Positions 44,463 to 54,871 of a stretch of DNA of 64,000 nucleotides are shown here, piece after piece. The notes under the pieces are model-generated. The model made no database searches, was not told the DNA's origin, and saw nothing but the letters and a program-made list of their open reading frames with translations. Origin of the DNA: Astropecten irregularis (lineage: Eukaryota > Echinodermata > Asteroidea > Paxillosida > Astropectinidae). Both the position numbers and the translations under genes were made by a program. Location of the stretch: positions 9,054,541 to 9,118,540 of the forward strand of contig OZ020256.1 of assembly GCA_963971285.1 (NCBI GenBank). Direction: 5' to 3'. Numbering within the stretch: position 1 is the stretch's first letter; each line of letters opens with the position of its first letter.

Positions 44463-46062
44463 TCATGGGGTAGAAAGATAACTACATGTATTGATGTTGC
44501 ACTTAAATTGAGACAAATTGTAAGTGGAAGGGAAGCAGGATGCAGGGAGTGAATTCCACAGCAAGGCGGTACGCGGGAAGAAACAGGATGAGTATCCCCG
44601 AGTATTTGACTTGGGGACCACCACAGTGTAAGAATGTGACTGAGCAGAGAAACGTGTGGTGCGACCAAAGGTACGGTTGGGTGGAACAACCAGTGAGAGT
44701 CCATTGGAGCACCTACCAAAAAAGTATCTGTAAAAGAGGTTCAAAGAGGCTACAGAACGACGGAGAGATAGGGGTTCCAGAGTTGAAGCCAAGTCATCTC
44801 CAACTAGATTTGAAATACGTCGTTGAATTTTATCAAGCAGGGACAGACTGCAAGCTGGAGCACCAGCCCAAATATGACAGCAGTACTCCATGACAGGACG
44901 TATTGTGGATTTGTACAAATAGAGCAAAGCAGCTGGGGGAAGATATTGCCTTGCACGATACAAGCAGCCTACCCGCTGTGAAGCCCTTTTGGCAATGCTA
45001 CGAATGTACTTATCCCAGGATAAGTTAGAGGTGAAATCAAGACCTAGCAGCCGGATGTCAGCAAGCTCCTGTAGTGGTATTGAATTCATCTCCAAGGTAG
45101 AAAAGTGAGGAGATCTGGACCTGGACAAAGACAACAAATGAGTCTTCTTTTGATTGAATGTGACAAGCCAATCGTTACCCCAGTTAATGACATTCTCAAG
45201 GTCCTGGTTGAGAACAATACTGGCCTTTGTACATGATGGAGCAGACAGGGGACCAGGGTAAGTGGTATACACTGTTGAGTCATCAGCATACATGGCTAAC
45301 TGTGATGAGACAGAGTCGGGCAGATCATTAATATATAGAAGAAATAATGATGGGCCCAGAACAGAGCCCTGGGGAACACCTGCATTAATACGATGAATGG
45401 AGGAGGAATAGCCCTCGAGCACCACAGAGAACTGACGTTCAATGAGAAAGCTAGAAATTAGATTTAACAGATTGCCAAAAATGCCATAAGACTTCAATTT
45501 ATGGATGAGCCCTCTGTGCCAAACTTTGTCAAAGGCCTTTGATATGTCAAGGTCAACAAGCCTTGCTTCACCACGTCGATCTAAAGCTCTATTGATGTGT
45601 TCCGTTATCAGGGATATGATGTCTGCTGTTGACCGTGAATGACGGAAGCCATACTGAACATCTGTCAGGAGCTCGTGTTCTTCAAGATAATCTATGAGTT
45701 GCTGGTTAATCAGGCTTTCAAAAACCTTACTCATAATGGGAAGAAGGCTTATGGGCCGATAGTTGGAGGGGTCAGACTTCTCACCCGAGCCCTTGAAAAC
45801 AGGAACAACAGAGGCCAGCTTCCAATTAGATGGAAACACTGAATGTGTTAGGCAAATATTGTACAGTTTGGAGAGGATAGAGGAAAGTTCTGGTGAACAC
45901 ATCTTCAGTACAATTGCAGGGATTCGGTCAGGTCCTGAGGCTTTTGAGGTGTCAAGATGATTGATGACTTTAGCTACCATCTTAGGTGTGATGTTAATCC
46001 TAGATAAACTGCTGTCGACACGAGAAGGACAGTCGGGCAGGTTTCGGCCTTGGTCATGTGGA
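44463..46062 (-). pseudogene. LINE reverse transcriptase domain
   Basis: The RT frame is open from about 46060 to the stop at 44463. Motifs: 'ASGPDRIPAIVLKMCSPEL', 'NYRPISLLPIMSKVFE', 'YGFRHSRSTADII', motif A 'LVDLDISKAFDKVWH', motif B 'GVPQGSVLGPSLFL', motif C 'AMYADDSTVY'; the C-terminal part ends '...LSQFKCNINTCSYLSTP'. The linker between endonuclease and RT (46395-46060, 'ENAKRHYADSVQESIST') lies in the endonuclease frame, so a 1-nt indel near 46055 joins it to the RT frame. Catalytic residues look intact. Confidence 0.85.
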
Positions 46063-46395
46063 GTTTGCTGCAAAACGATCAGCAAAAAGATTGATTTTAT
46101 CAGAGGGAGAGGTGAGGACTTCAGGCCCATTAAAGAGAACAGGAATAGTGGACTTGCTTCTATTAAGGACGCTGTTTGCAATTCTCCAAAAATCTCTGGA
46201 GCCAAGACGTTGAGTTGAGATGGACTCCTGAACAGAATCTGCATAATGACGTTTGGCGTTTTCCAATACCTTCTTGCAGTTGTTTCTAGCAAGGCGAAAT
46301 TGATGGAGGGTCTCCCTTGATCCATCTCTATGAAATTGATGGAAATAATGGTTTCGATGGCAGATAGCAGCAGCACATGCAGGAGTGAACCATGG

Positions 46396-47538
46396 CTAGG
46401 AGTGTGGTTGCACTTGGAAGGTACGGGAAGGTATAAAGAGATCCATTCCAACCTGGATCCAATCCGTCACTTCATCAGCTGCCTCAGATGGACTTAGGCA
46501 AAATACTGAGTTCCAAGGGACATCACCAAGGAAAGAACGAAATCCATCCCAATCAGCACTGTCGTACTGGAAAACAGTCCGATGATATGGATGTGAAGAA
46601 GTCGTTGGTTGGGCACAACTAACCTGGACCTCAATGTTGGCATGATCAGAATTTCCTATCGGGGCTAGGATTGAGGACGTACAAGCGTTAGGATTTGAGC
46701 ACAGAAACAGATCAAGAAGATACCTGTTATCAGTCACACGATCAGGGATACGCGTCGGAGCTGAGATGATCTGAGTAAGGTCCTGAGAAAAAGCAAAATT
46801 GAAAGCACTAACACCGGAAGCATCTGTGCTGTGAGAGTGGACAAGCCATTCCTTGTGGTGAACATTGAAATCACCAAAAACCATGATCTCTGCAGTAGGA
46901 TGACGAGAAAGCGCCAAGTCAATGCTGTTGGATATCGCACCAAAGATATCACTATTTTGTGATGATGGAGAGCGGTAGAGAAAGTAAAGATATAAGGTGG
47001 AATGTAGAAGTGCAAGGCGAAAACACATGTATTCTTGTGTCACATCCTCAAGCGTGATCTCACGGCCAAGAGGGAGGGTGTCCTTTGCAAAAACACAAAG
47101 ACCATGACAAGGAGGAGCGTCAAGTCTATGTATGACATAACCAGGTACGGTCAATGAAGTAGACATAATACTGCTGTCTAGGCGAGACTCACATAAAGCA
47201 AGAAGGTCTGGGGAATTCAGCTGAAGGAAAGACTGAATCGCAGTGAAATTTCCCCTTGCCCCTCTTGCATTGGCAAAACATAAATGTAGGGCTTTTGACT
47301 TTTTAGCCATAGAAGGCGGGGTTTTAGATGCAGGTTGAACTCGTGTTGCATTATATTGTACTGTCATAATTGATTGGGTAAGAGAAAGAGAAAAGGGCCA
47401 AGTTTGCTGAGCTTCAAAGCTTGTTCGATACCCAAGGAAGACATCAAGAGACTCAACGAACCCAACTGCCAAAACAGCAGTTTCACTCTGATGGCCTCGG
47501 AAAAGCAACTGGAAATAGATGCATGGACCGCCATCCAT
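46396..47538 (-). pseudogene. LINE apurinic endonuclease domain
   Basis: 380 codons. Motifs of the AP-like endonuclease are visible: 'HLCFANARGARGNFTAI' (N), 'LLALCESRLDSS' (E), 'YLYFLYRSPSSQNSDIF' (Y), 'IMVFGDFNVHHKEW' (GDFN), 'ILAPIGNSDHANIEV' (SDH). It makes the nick that primes insertion. It ends at an in-frame TAG (46396-46398); beyond it the same frame continues into the linker ('PWFTPACAAAICHRNHYF'), so the stop is a nonsense change, not the true end. Confidence 0.8.
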
Positions 47539-47885
47539 GCATGTCCATGGCAGTACAGCTACCCCAGCATTTTACACCCGCTGATAGATCAGCCTCTTCA
47601 TGCATTACCACCAAGTTCGGGATCCTATACTATCGGGCGGCCACGACCTGCAGCGTGTTTTTGACCTGTACTCTTCAGAGTGGTAGGTCAAATGTTGTCG
47701 ATACAAGAGGCTTAGGGAACAGGAAGTGAAGGAGCAAGCCAAGGCACCTTAAAACGGAAGAACCAGCCCCTTATACTGAAACAAGACAGGGTAAAAGAAT
47801 ATACACTGGTCTCTTTATAGTACAAAAAGGACTGGGAGGGGTAAACGAGCCGTGTTAAGACAGTTAAAAACTGTCTCCACCCCTA

Positions 47886-48085
47886 TTGGAGGCAGACAGT
47901 CGACCAAGACTGACGAGCTCTGCCTGCCCGGGTTTGGAATAAAAGTTGTCCTTCTTTTAGGTAGACAGCCAACCAAGGTTAATGAGCTCCACCTGCCCAG
48001 GTTTTGGATCGGAGTTGTCCCTCTCCTAGGTAGACAGCCAACCAAGACTTATGAGCTCTACCTGCCCAGAAAGTGAAAATGAAAA
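47886..48085 (-). repeat. 69-bp tandem units in LINE 5' UTR
   Basis: Three imperfect units start at 47891, 47960 and 48029 ('ggtagacagccaaccaag', 'tgagctctacctgcccag'). Tandem 5' UTR monomers act as promoters in some LINEs; that role is inferred here. Confidence 0.65.
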
Positions 48086-48245
48086 CAGATTGAAAAGTAG
48101 AAAAAGAAAAAGACAGGACACCAAGCCAGAACCCAAACCGAAGTATGGGGATACGCCTTTCCCGTCATCAGGGGATCTGTGTGTATGTACCCCCGATGAC
48201 ATCATTGATGTTTCGATCATTCCAGGAGTCAGGCGCCTCTAACCC

Positions 48246-48911
48246 TACCTAAGCTAATGGGGAATGAAAAAACATTTCCGACAAGGTGTCCCTAGAAAAG
48301 GGGTGGGGAAGAAGGGAGAAGGTGGCATAGAAAAGGTAAGTATGAAGAAACAGCAAGATGAAGAAAAAGGAAAGACAGCTGAGAAGGTAGAGGATGCTTA
48401 TACCCTCACTCTGGTGTAGACCAGTCTCTCACCTTGGTGGTACATGTAGGATGAGTGGAATGTGAGGGAGCTCGGAGCTCGGTGTCATCTTGTACAGTCG
48501 CATTGGTGTTTGAAGACGCACAGAAATGGCATTTCAGGAGCTGTCGATATGCACGTCTGCAAGTTAAAAAAAAATTATAAAGTTATACAAAGTTCAGCAG
48601 ACCCATGGCACATTTCACGGCGCACTTCCAAATACAGTTAATCTTCCTTGACATGGTAAAGAAAAATAAGAAATATACTAGGCCTAATAGGTTATAGACC
48701 TAATCATACATGTAGGTGTGTGTTCAGGAGTGGATTATGTTACTTTCCTCAAGCTAGCCCTTCAAGCAATGCAGCATTCTCCACACCCAACTGTTGCACT
48801 AATCACCATTGGTGTCGCGCATTAATGTATCCTGACCACATCGCGTGCTTGAAACTATCTTCTTCGAAAATACGGTCCGAAAAGGTCAATTTTATGTATT
48901 AAGGTACTCAC
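48246..48911 (-). other. P-element segment with one possible internal exon
   Basis: A candidate exon at 48433-48556 has an acceptor ('tttttttttaacttgcag') and a donor ('accaag|gtgaga') on the minus strand. Its 124 nt keep the frame coming from the exon at 48912-49003 open ('RAYRQLLKCHFCASS'). No known domain is recognised in it. A third pyrimidine-rich acceptor ('ccccttttctag') follows near 48290. Confidence 0.3.
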
Positions 48912-49003
48912 ACATGAAATGTTAGCTTCTTGAGCAACTGTCCTCCAGGACCCCTCCTCCGTTTTCTATTTTGGCACCTTGCTGTTGCACAATTTGACTC
49001 CAT
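48912..49003 (-). CDS. Candidate first exon, THAP-like zinc-finger start
   Basis: On the minus strand the ATG at 49003 opens 'MESNCATARCQNRK' and '...LLKKLTFHV', and the exon ends at GTGAGT (donor, phase 2). A CxxxxC pair near the N-terminus followed by 'xTFHxF'-like residues is how THAP domains begin, and P-type transposases often start with a THAP domain. The domain is not completed in the next candidate exon, so this is a suggestion only. It lies 180 bp inside the P-type element's right end. Confidence 0.35.
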
Positions 49004-49478
49004 TATGGGCCCCATGAAGGTTCATGACCAGCAGAAATACTAGCATTCTACAAAGTGATCGCCACGCTGACAAAATGCGCGTTTCAAATTTTTGCCTCAT
49101 TCACGTGACTAATGGCGGCGCCCTGTTAAAACGCGCGTATCAGACGCGCGTCCGATCTAGTTTTTATTATTCTATATCTATGGTACCATCACGGCGCTGA
49201 GGTTGCGCGTTAAGCACGCGGGCGTGTGCGCGGTCTACAAAGGCCATGAAACAGAGAAAATACAAGCATGCGCATTGCAAAGCACTTCGCAAAGGACCCT
49301 TGAGAAATTTTGTCGTAGGTCTGGACCTCGGTCAAAATCTCTCAAGGATTCACCAGGGACGTCGGTCACTCTCAAGCATTGGTGTCCTTTCACACGATGA
49401 CACTTTTGTAAGATTTCGCAATCTTGAGAAAATGTCTCAATGGTTGAGAGTTTTTTTGGCGTCGTGTGAAAAGGGCTT

Positions 49479-49940
49479 CAATGTGTCAGTTTGATCAATT
49501 AATTAAGCACAGGACAGCTCATTTGAATATTTAATTATTCAATTTTGTTCGCAGCGTATCTTCGAACGGCAACTGCTACGGAAATGATTCTTTTTGCAAA
49601 AGCTTTGCTACATCACGTAGTTGTGCATGCTGCTACGAAAATGACCATGACGTCATTTAAAAGGCTGATTTTTTGTTAGCAGCATGTCTCGAGAACGACA
49701 AATGCTATGTTAATGATTCTTTTTTGCAAAAGCTTTGTTACATCTTGTAGTTGTGCATGCTGCTACGAAAATGAACATGACGTCATGACGTAATCAAAAA
49801 GGCTGATTTTTGTTTGCAGCTTATCTCGAGAACGACAAATGCTATGGTAATGATTCCTTTTGCAAAAGCTTTGTTAGATCCTCTAGACATGCATGCTGCT
49901 TTGAAATTGTATGACGTCACGGACAAGTCCATAATGATAG
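49479..49940 (+). mobile_element. Family D tandem units, right side of the nest
   Basis: Three or so units of about 125-150 bp share 'ttgcaaaagctttgttacat', 'gtagttgtgcatgctgctac', 'atctcgagaacgacaaatgc' and TGACGTCA-type words. They match 34790-35060 in the same orientation, so the 14-kb nest sits inside or between these arrays. Confidence 0.6.
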
Positions 49941-49948
49941 CGTAACGG

Positions 49949-50823
49949 CAGCGGCGTAGCTACGGGGGGGCCTGGGGGGGCACGTGCCCCCCCACAAATT
50001 CGGCGTGCCCCCCCAAGTGCCCCCCCACAAAAAATCGTGGGTATAGAAAAAAAAAAGCGTTATCTGTAGGGTATGATAGCTATAAAGGAAATAAAAACAA
50101 CTTAACAGCTTTAACTGTTCCAAAATGATATTTTTTACTTTCAGCAAATGTTCCTGAGTTCTTAAAACCCTATACAGTGAAGAAATCTGTGCAACATTTC
50201 AGTGTAAAAATGCAATTTTCTTACGCGCTTACGGGAACTTCAAAACAGCCCATCTGCCATTTTGTCTGGTTTGGCTATAGTTAGTCTGGTCCCCAGATTG
50301 AATTTCTCCCGCTCAAGAGTGTTGGATTAAAAAGAAATAAAGAAGTAATAATATAATGAATAAATTTATCGGAACAATTGCTTCCAAAATAAGGCTCAGA
50401 TTGCACCAAAGAATATCTAGAACCCCTGAGCTTCCAGGGCCCTTAAGCGGGCCCTGGACCCCGGCCGCAAGTCCTTCGCGCTTATCCATGATTTTCCAGG
50501 GAGCGTGGAAATAAAATGCACCAATTCAATAGCGACGGATGCGTTTCACGGCGATCAAAGCTAGCTAATTTTGTCTCCCCCCCCCTTTTAAGCTCTTTTG
50601 GAGTCTTTCTGTTTCCCTTTTATTTTATTTTTTTCTTCTGTTTTTTGTTTTGTTTTTTGGCTTGAAGAAAAGGCTGCCCCACGCCTTCTGGATCTGCCCC
50701 CCCCCCCCCGCATTTCTCATATTTTGCAAATCTCCAGTTTTGAAAAAATTCCGGGTGCCCCCCCACAAAATTCCAAGGCCCCCCCAGTGCCCCCCTGCTG
50801 AAAAAATCCTAGCTACGCCGCTG
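49949..50823. mobile_element. hAT-type MITE CAGCGGCGTAGC, 875 bp
   Basis: Ends CAGCGGCGTAGCTACGG and CTAGCTACGCCGCTG are inverted, flanked by an exact 8-bp duplication CGTAACGG (49941-49948 and 50824-50831), as in hAT elements. Subterminal parts are runs of G7 to C10 alternating with 'cacgtgcccccccaca'. The middle is AT-rich and non-coding. Confidence 0.8.
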
Positions 50824-50831
50824 CGTAACGG

Positions 50832-53428
50832 GCGTCTTAAGCTCAGTACAGTAGCACTGGTTAAACGCCAAACAATCTTACGTTGGGTTGGGAGGTCGAG
50901 TTGCCAGTAATTGACCTCATCTTCGGGATCACAAGCAGTTACCTGAAATGATAATAGAGTGTCCTATGCTGCCAGAGGATGGCGTAGATAAACCACTAGA
51001 CAACGAGAGCCATCAAAACGTTTTGGAGAATGGGTCAAATTTGCTCCACCAACAAAATGTTTTTCAATTAACTCCACAAGATGCCCGGAAAAGACATCAC
51101 TCCATGGACCGGCACAGGATATCACACGGGAAAGCAAGATCACCGACCTCACCTCACCGATCTTGAAGTCCAGCTGCGCGCCTAAAATGTTGAGAGTGCA
51201 GCCTGATCAGCTTGCAGTTGGCCCTGAACCGTCACGTCATCGAGCTGCATGGGGTGAAAACCACGTACAAATTTTGTCAGGGCACAAGTTACAATAAAAA
51301 AGAACGACTTGGGACGACACCTCACCAATTGCCACTCATCTATGAAAGGAACACCTCCAGCAACAGAGAAGGAGAAGACACCGCGTACATCCCTGGAGAG
51401 AGCTCGGAGTGTGGAGGTACCGAAAACAGCAGAAATGCACACACTACTTGTACTCCATCTGCATTGTCCCTGTGTCCAACAGCTGAGGACATGGATTTTG
51501 ATGCATAAACAAGAGGTTCTTCTTACCAATTATTAAATACAGACGTCACCTCTGAGACACGTCACAAGTTAACAGAGACAACTACGGAGGGGCGAGTCTT
51601 CGAAGGTCGAGCATAGCGGCGTAGAACTGTGGAGATATACAACGAAGGTAGCCCGGTGGTGGAGATCCGACCGCGGAGGACTTCCTGGACACAATTTCAC
51701 ACAAACCTGGAACATTGGCTACCCGGGAGTGACCTTCATGACAGCCTTTTCCACCCTGTTGCGAACTTTTCTAAACTTTGATAAAATCTTTGTTTAATGT
51801 CGCTTTTTCGATAGTTGCTTGTTTCAAAAACGTTGAGTTTTTGTTTTTTGAAAAATCTGTTTACACGAATGTAAGACGAAGTCTTTCTCCGTGGGAGGGG
51901 ATGATGTAAGATTTGCCACAAGGTGGAGCTGTCTGATTTTTGGTTCTGGGTACGGGTAGTAGGCAACAGCCGACAGTGGGTGGTGTCGGATGAGTGTGTG
52001 GAAAAAGAGGGGAAAGACTGAGAAGCTCTATATGCTGGAAACTCGACGGGTTTGAGTAGTCACTGAGATAACGCACAAAAAGTGAGAGAGATAGACCGAA
52101 AGTAAAGAGGAAAATTCTACAATGCAAGTAATAATTAGATAACAGAAATTGAACAAAATATGAATAGCTGTCTGGGGGGAAAATACGGGTTGGTACCGGT
52201 GCGTGGATGTCGCTTGCACGTGGCCGGGCCGAGCTCGATGTCGTATGAAGCGAGTGCCGGCGCATTGGCCAGTAGTGAGCCCACTAACACCTCCAAACAA
52301 TGGCCCTCTACGTCCCTGCCCCCCAAAAAGTGCAAATAATAAATATATTCGTGAAATAACCACAAGGGAAACTGACTGAGTTTTTTAAATCATTGAAAAG
52401 TGAAATTTTCTTTGTTCACTTTTCAATGACAAATAATAAATAGATAACCTTTGAAAATCACTGAAGCGGAGAGAGGGGTTTTCCAGTTTGTGGATTTTGT
52501 TCACGAATGACCCAGGTTTATTCACTAGCTGCAGATTTACTTCCAACTAGTTGATTGCAAGCTCCAAACCTGGGGAAATTTACATGACTATTAAGGGCAT
52601 TATTATAGACTACGGTAATTGAGCAGTCTTGTTACGCCAGGCGTATGGTGTTACACGGTACACCCTCCACCCCTTATGGAGTACGATTCCGTCCTATAGC
52701 TTGCACTCGGCTCTGATATGTACACAAGCTATGGGAATTGCTACCGAAATTGGACGGAGCAATCTGATTGGTAAAGAATACAGATGTATGAATATTCATG
52801 AGACAAGAAGTCCACGAGTATATAATTAGCATTATTTCATAAAGGTTGTCACAATTATTTTAGATTTTAAACATGCGCACACTACATCCTTTGAAGACCG
52901 TTCAGGTAATTCATGGTCGTTAACGGGAGACTCGTCGAAACGCGTCATAACTCCAAGCAAATATTAAAAAAGTGTCGAGGTTGTTATTGTCTGGTTCCCA
53001 GATCAGGAATCTCCGACTATAGTCTGTCAATTATAAGATTTCTAATAAGAGTCGTCGGGGAATCTTTGGGCAGGCAGCCATACTACTAAAGATTGTTAAA
53101 CACGCATATTTTGCGGTTATGGATCCCTGCTCATATTTGAATAATTGCCGAATCATTTAATCATTGCGTTTGTATCTGCCTTGTACTGAAAAACAATTTC
53201 CAACCAATACGCACTTTGCCCAAGAACATTGTCAATAGTCTTCTGAGGGCCTCTTCTCGGTGTTCAACAATTACATGGCAACCAATACAAACGACAAGAA
53301 GAATTTTATTGAATAATTTTATTCTAAAAGTAAAATCATACTCAATTCAATTGTTTTTAATACGTTTAACATGTTTTGCATAGACACCTGTCCGTCCCAC
53401 ACTTTAACAATAATAATAATAATAACAA
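50832..53428. other. About 2.6 kb without a recognised gene
   Basis: Several frames of 60-134 codons exist on both strands (for example minus 51861-52265 and plus 50948-51166), but none shows a domain, splice context or repeat homology I recognise. A short hairpin CATTGAAAAGTGAA...TTCACTTTTCAATG lies at 52394-52430. A (TAA)n run occurs near 53410. Confidence 0.4.
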
Positions 53429-54648
53429 CTAGATGTGTTTGTTGACAAACACTGAGCTGTTTCGCGTATGTTTTTATAAATAATATGAAAAACAAACATG
53501 AACGCAATTGTCCCAGTACAGAGAAATTGCGGTGTTTTAATTGTCGTAAACAACTATTTAAGGAGCGTCGTCACTCGTCCATACACACGGCCATGAGAGA
53601 CACAGAAATGGCAGAGTCTACTATAGGCCAGCGCGTAAAGTATGTATGGTTGTGCATGGGCGGTGAAAACAGCAAAATGACTGATTTTCTAGCTCGTCGT
53701 ACTACGTTTACATGTACACAATTGGCCCACTACTATGGATAGCCATATCAGCGGTCCAAGAATTTCCAAGGCCCGTACGTGTTTTGTGTTATGTTTGACT
53801 CTAAATGGCAACATTATTGATTAAAAATAATCAATAAAAATTCAATCGATGACGTCATCGTGACGACACTTCACATTAAGGATACTAGTACTATTTCCTA
53901 CCTACCCACCAAGTTTCATTTCAATCGGATTCTCGCTTCTATGTGTTGCCGGGAAAAAATGGCAAAATTAATTATTCAAAAATCAATAAAAAATCAGCCG
54001 ATGACGTCATCGTAACGTCATTTCACATTTTTAATACTAGTATAATTCCCTACCTATCCAATAAGTTTCATCACCATCGGATATTGCCTTATATGTTAAT
54101 CTGAAAATCGGCTTTTTGATGACGTCATCATGACGTCACAACTTTTTTGTATTTTGTGGCATGTGCCTTTAGCCTAACAATCATTTTGCAGAAAGAATTT
54201 CGAAAATACCATTTGTCGTTCATGAAATATACAGAAAAGGTCCAAAAATTGAATAATTCGTATAAAATCACATGATGACGTCATCAACACGTGACTGCAA
54301 TTTTTGTCTATAACACGTCCCCATATACTTACATACCAAGTTTGAGTTGCATCGGACATGCTGTTCCGGAGATAAAGAGCCCTAAAATTTGCACTTTTAT
54401 GATGACGTAATTGTGCACGTGATGACGTCACGATGACGTACTTACGCGGGACACTATTCGGGGTGATGGTCTAACTATGTGCCAAGTATGAAGTTGATCG
54501 GAATTGGCATAATGGTAGAAGTGACTTGTAGAAAATCCCTGTGTAAAGTCTATGGGAAAAAAGTGGAAAAAGAAAAAAAAAAAAAAAAAAAGAAAGAAAA
54601 AAAAAAATAACAAAAACAAAAGCTGTTCCGCTGCATGCGAAACAGCTA
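53429..54648 (-). mobile_element. Helitron2-like family C copy with one 5' hairpin
   Basis: The minus-strand 5' hairpin (AGCTGTTTCGCatgcagCGGAACAGCT inverted, 54621-54647) is followed by 'tttgtttttg', T runs, the family C body with TGACGTCATGATGACGTC words, and the 3' hairpin plus CTAG (53429-53432). One hairpin, one body: the simplest complete unit of family C in this window. Confidence 0.75.
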
Positions 54649-54654
54649 ATAATG

Positions 54655-54871
54655 GATACTTATAAGGCGCCGGTATCCGCCATGTTTGGCGATGATGGCG
54701 CACAATACACAAAATTACAATACAAAAACCCAACAGGAAATTAATCAGCATTAACAATACACTGGTACCAATTACAGTAGCGTAAGGTTTATATTTGAAA
54801 CTGTCACAGATAATTATGTACGCACCCTCGATAAACAAAACAACTACCGGTATAGACACACACACAAGCAC
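54655..54871 (-). CDS. Possible membrane-protein exon beside family C copy
   Basis: The minus-strand frame reads 'MLVCVSIPVVVLFIEGAYII', then 'YATVIGTSVLLMLINFLL' and 'GFCIVILCIVRHHRQTWRIP': two or three hydrophobic helices followed by a basic stretch, like the end of a multi-pass membrane protein. The frame then runs into the family C 5' hairpin at about 54648. I see no convincing splice sites and do not recognise the family. It could equally be chance. Confidence 0.25.

Larger units (their letters stand above)
44362..48245 (-). mobile_element. Jockey/CR1-group LINE, near full length
   Basis: Reading on the minus strand: a 5' region with three 69-bp tandem units (47886-48085), a coding region with AP-type endonuclease and reverse transcriptase (47538-44463), a short 3' UTR, and an A-rich tail at about 44381-44362 ('ataaaaaaaaaataataaa'). 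The 5' limit near 48245 is an estimate. One stop and one frameshift separate the domains. It lies in the P-type element in the same orientation as its transposase. Confidence 0.75.
42676..49182 (-). mobile_element. P-superfamily DNA transposon, holding a MITE and a LINE
   Basis: TIRs start CATAGATATC (42676) and, inverted, CATAGATATA (to 49182), then share 'aactaga.cggacgcgcgt'. GTACCATC is duplicated exactly outside both ends (42668-42675 and 49183-49190); 8-bp duplications are the rule in P elements. A P-type transposase C-terminus lies at 43859-44353 on the minus strand, and a candidate zinc-finger exon at 48912-49003. A LINE (44362-48245) and a MITE (42744-42993) are inserted, leaving about 2.4 kb of its own sequence. 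Confidence 0.7.
35438..49478. mobile_element. Outermost TIR element of a 14-kb nest
   Basis: AAGCCCTTTTCACACGACGCC at 35438 recurs inverted at the right end (GGCGTCGTGTGAAAAGGGCTT, to 49478). The inverted match extends about 70 bp ('aaaactctcaaccattgaga'). Similar family D repeats flank both sides in the same orientation. I find no matching target duplication, so one element or two related termini brought together are both possible. Everything between the ends is accounted for by a hairpin-ended element at 35564-42586, a P-type element at 42676-49182 and short spacers. Confidence 0.55.

Noticed and set aside
44540..44893. 117-codon plus-strand frame
   Set aside because: Antisense shadow of the LINE RT C-terminus.
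35438..49478. A Polinton/Maverick-type giant transposon
   Set aside because: TIRs do not match, and all coding parts inside belong to DIRS, LINE and P-type elements; no polB, ATPase or capsid-like gene is seen.
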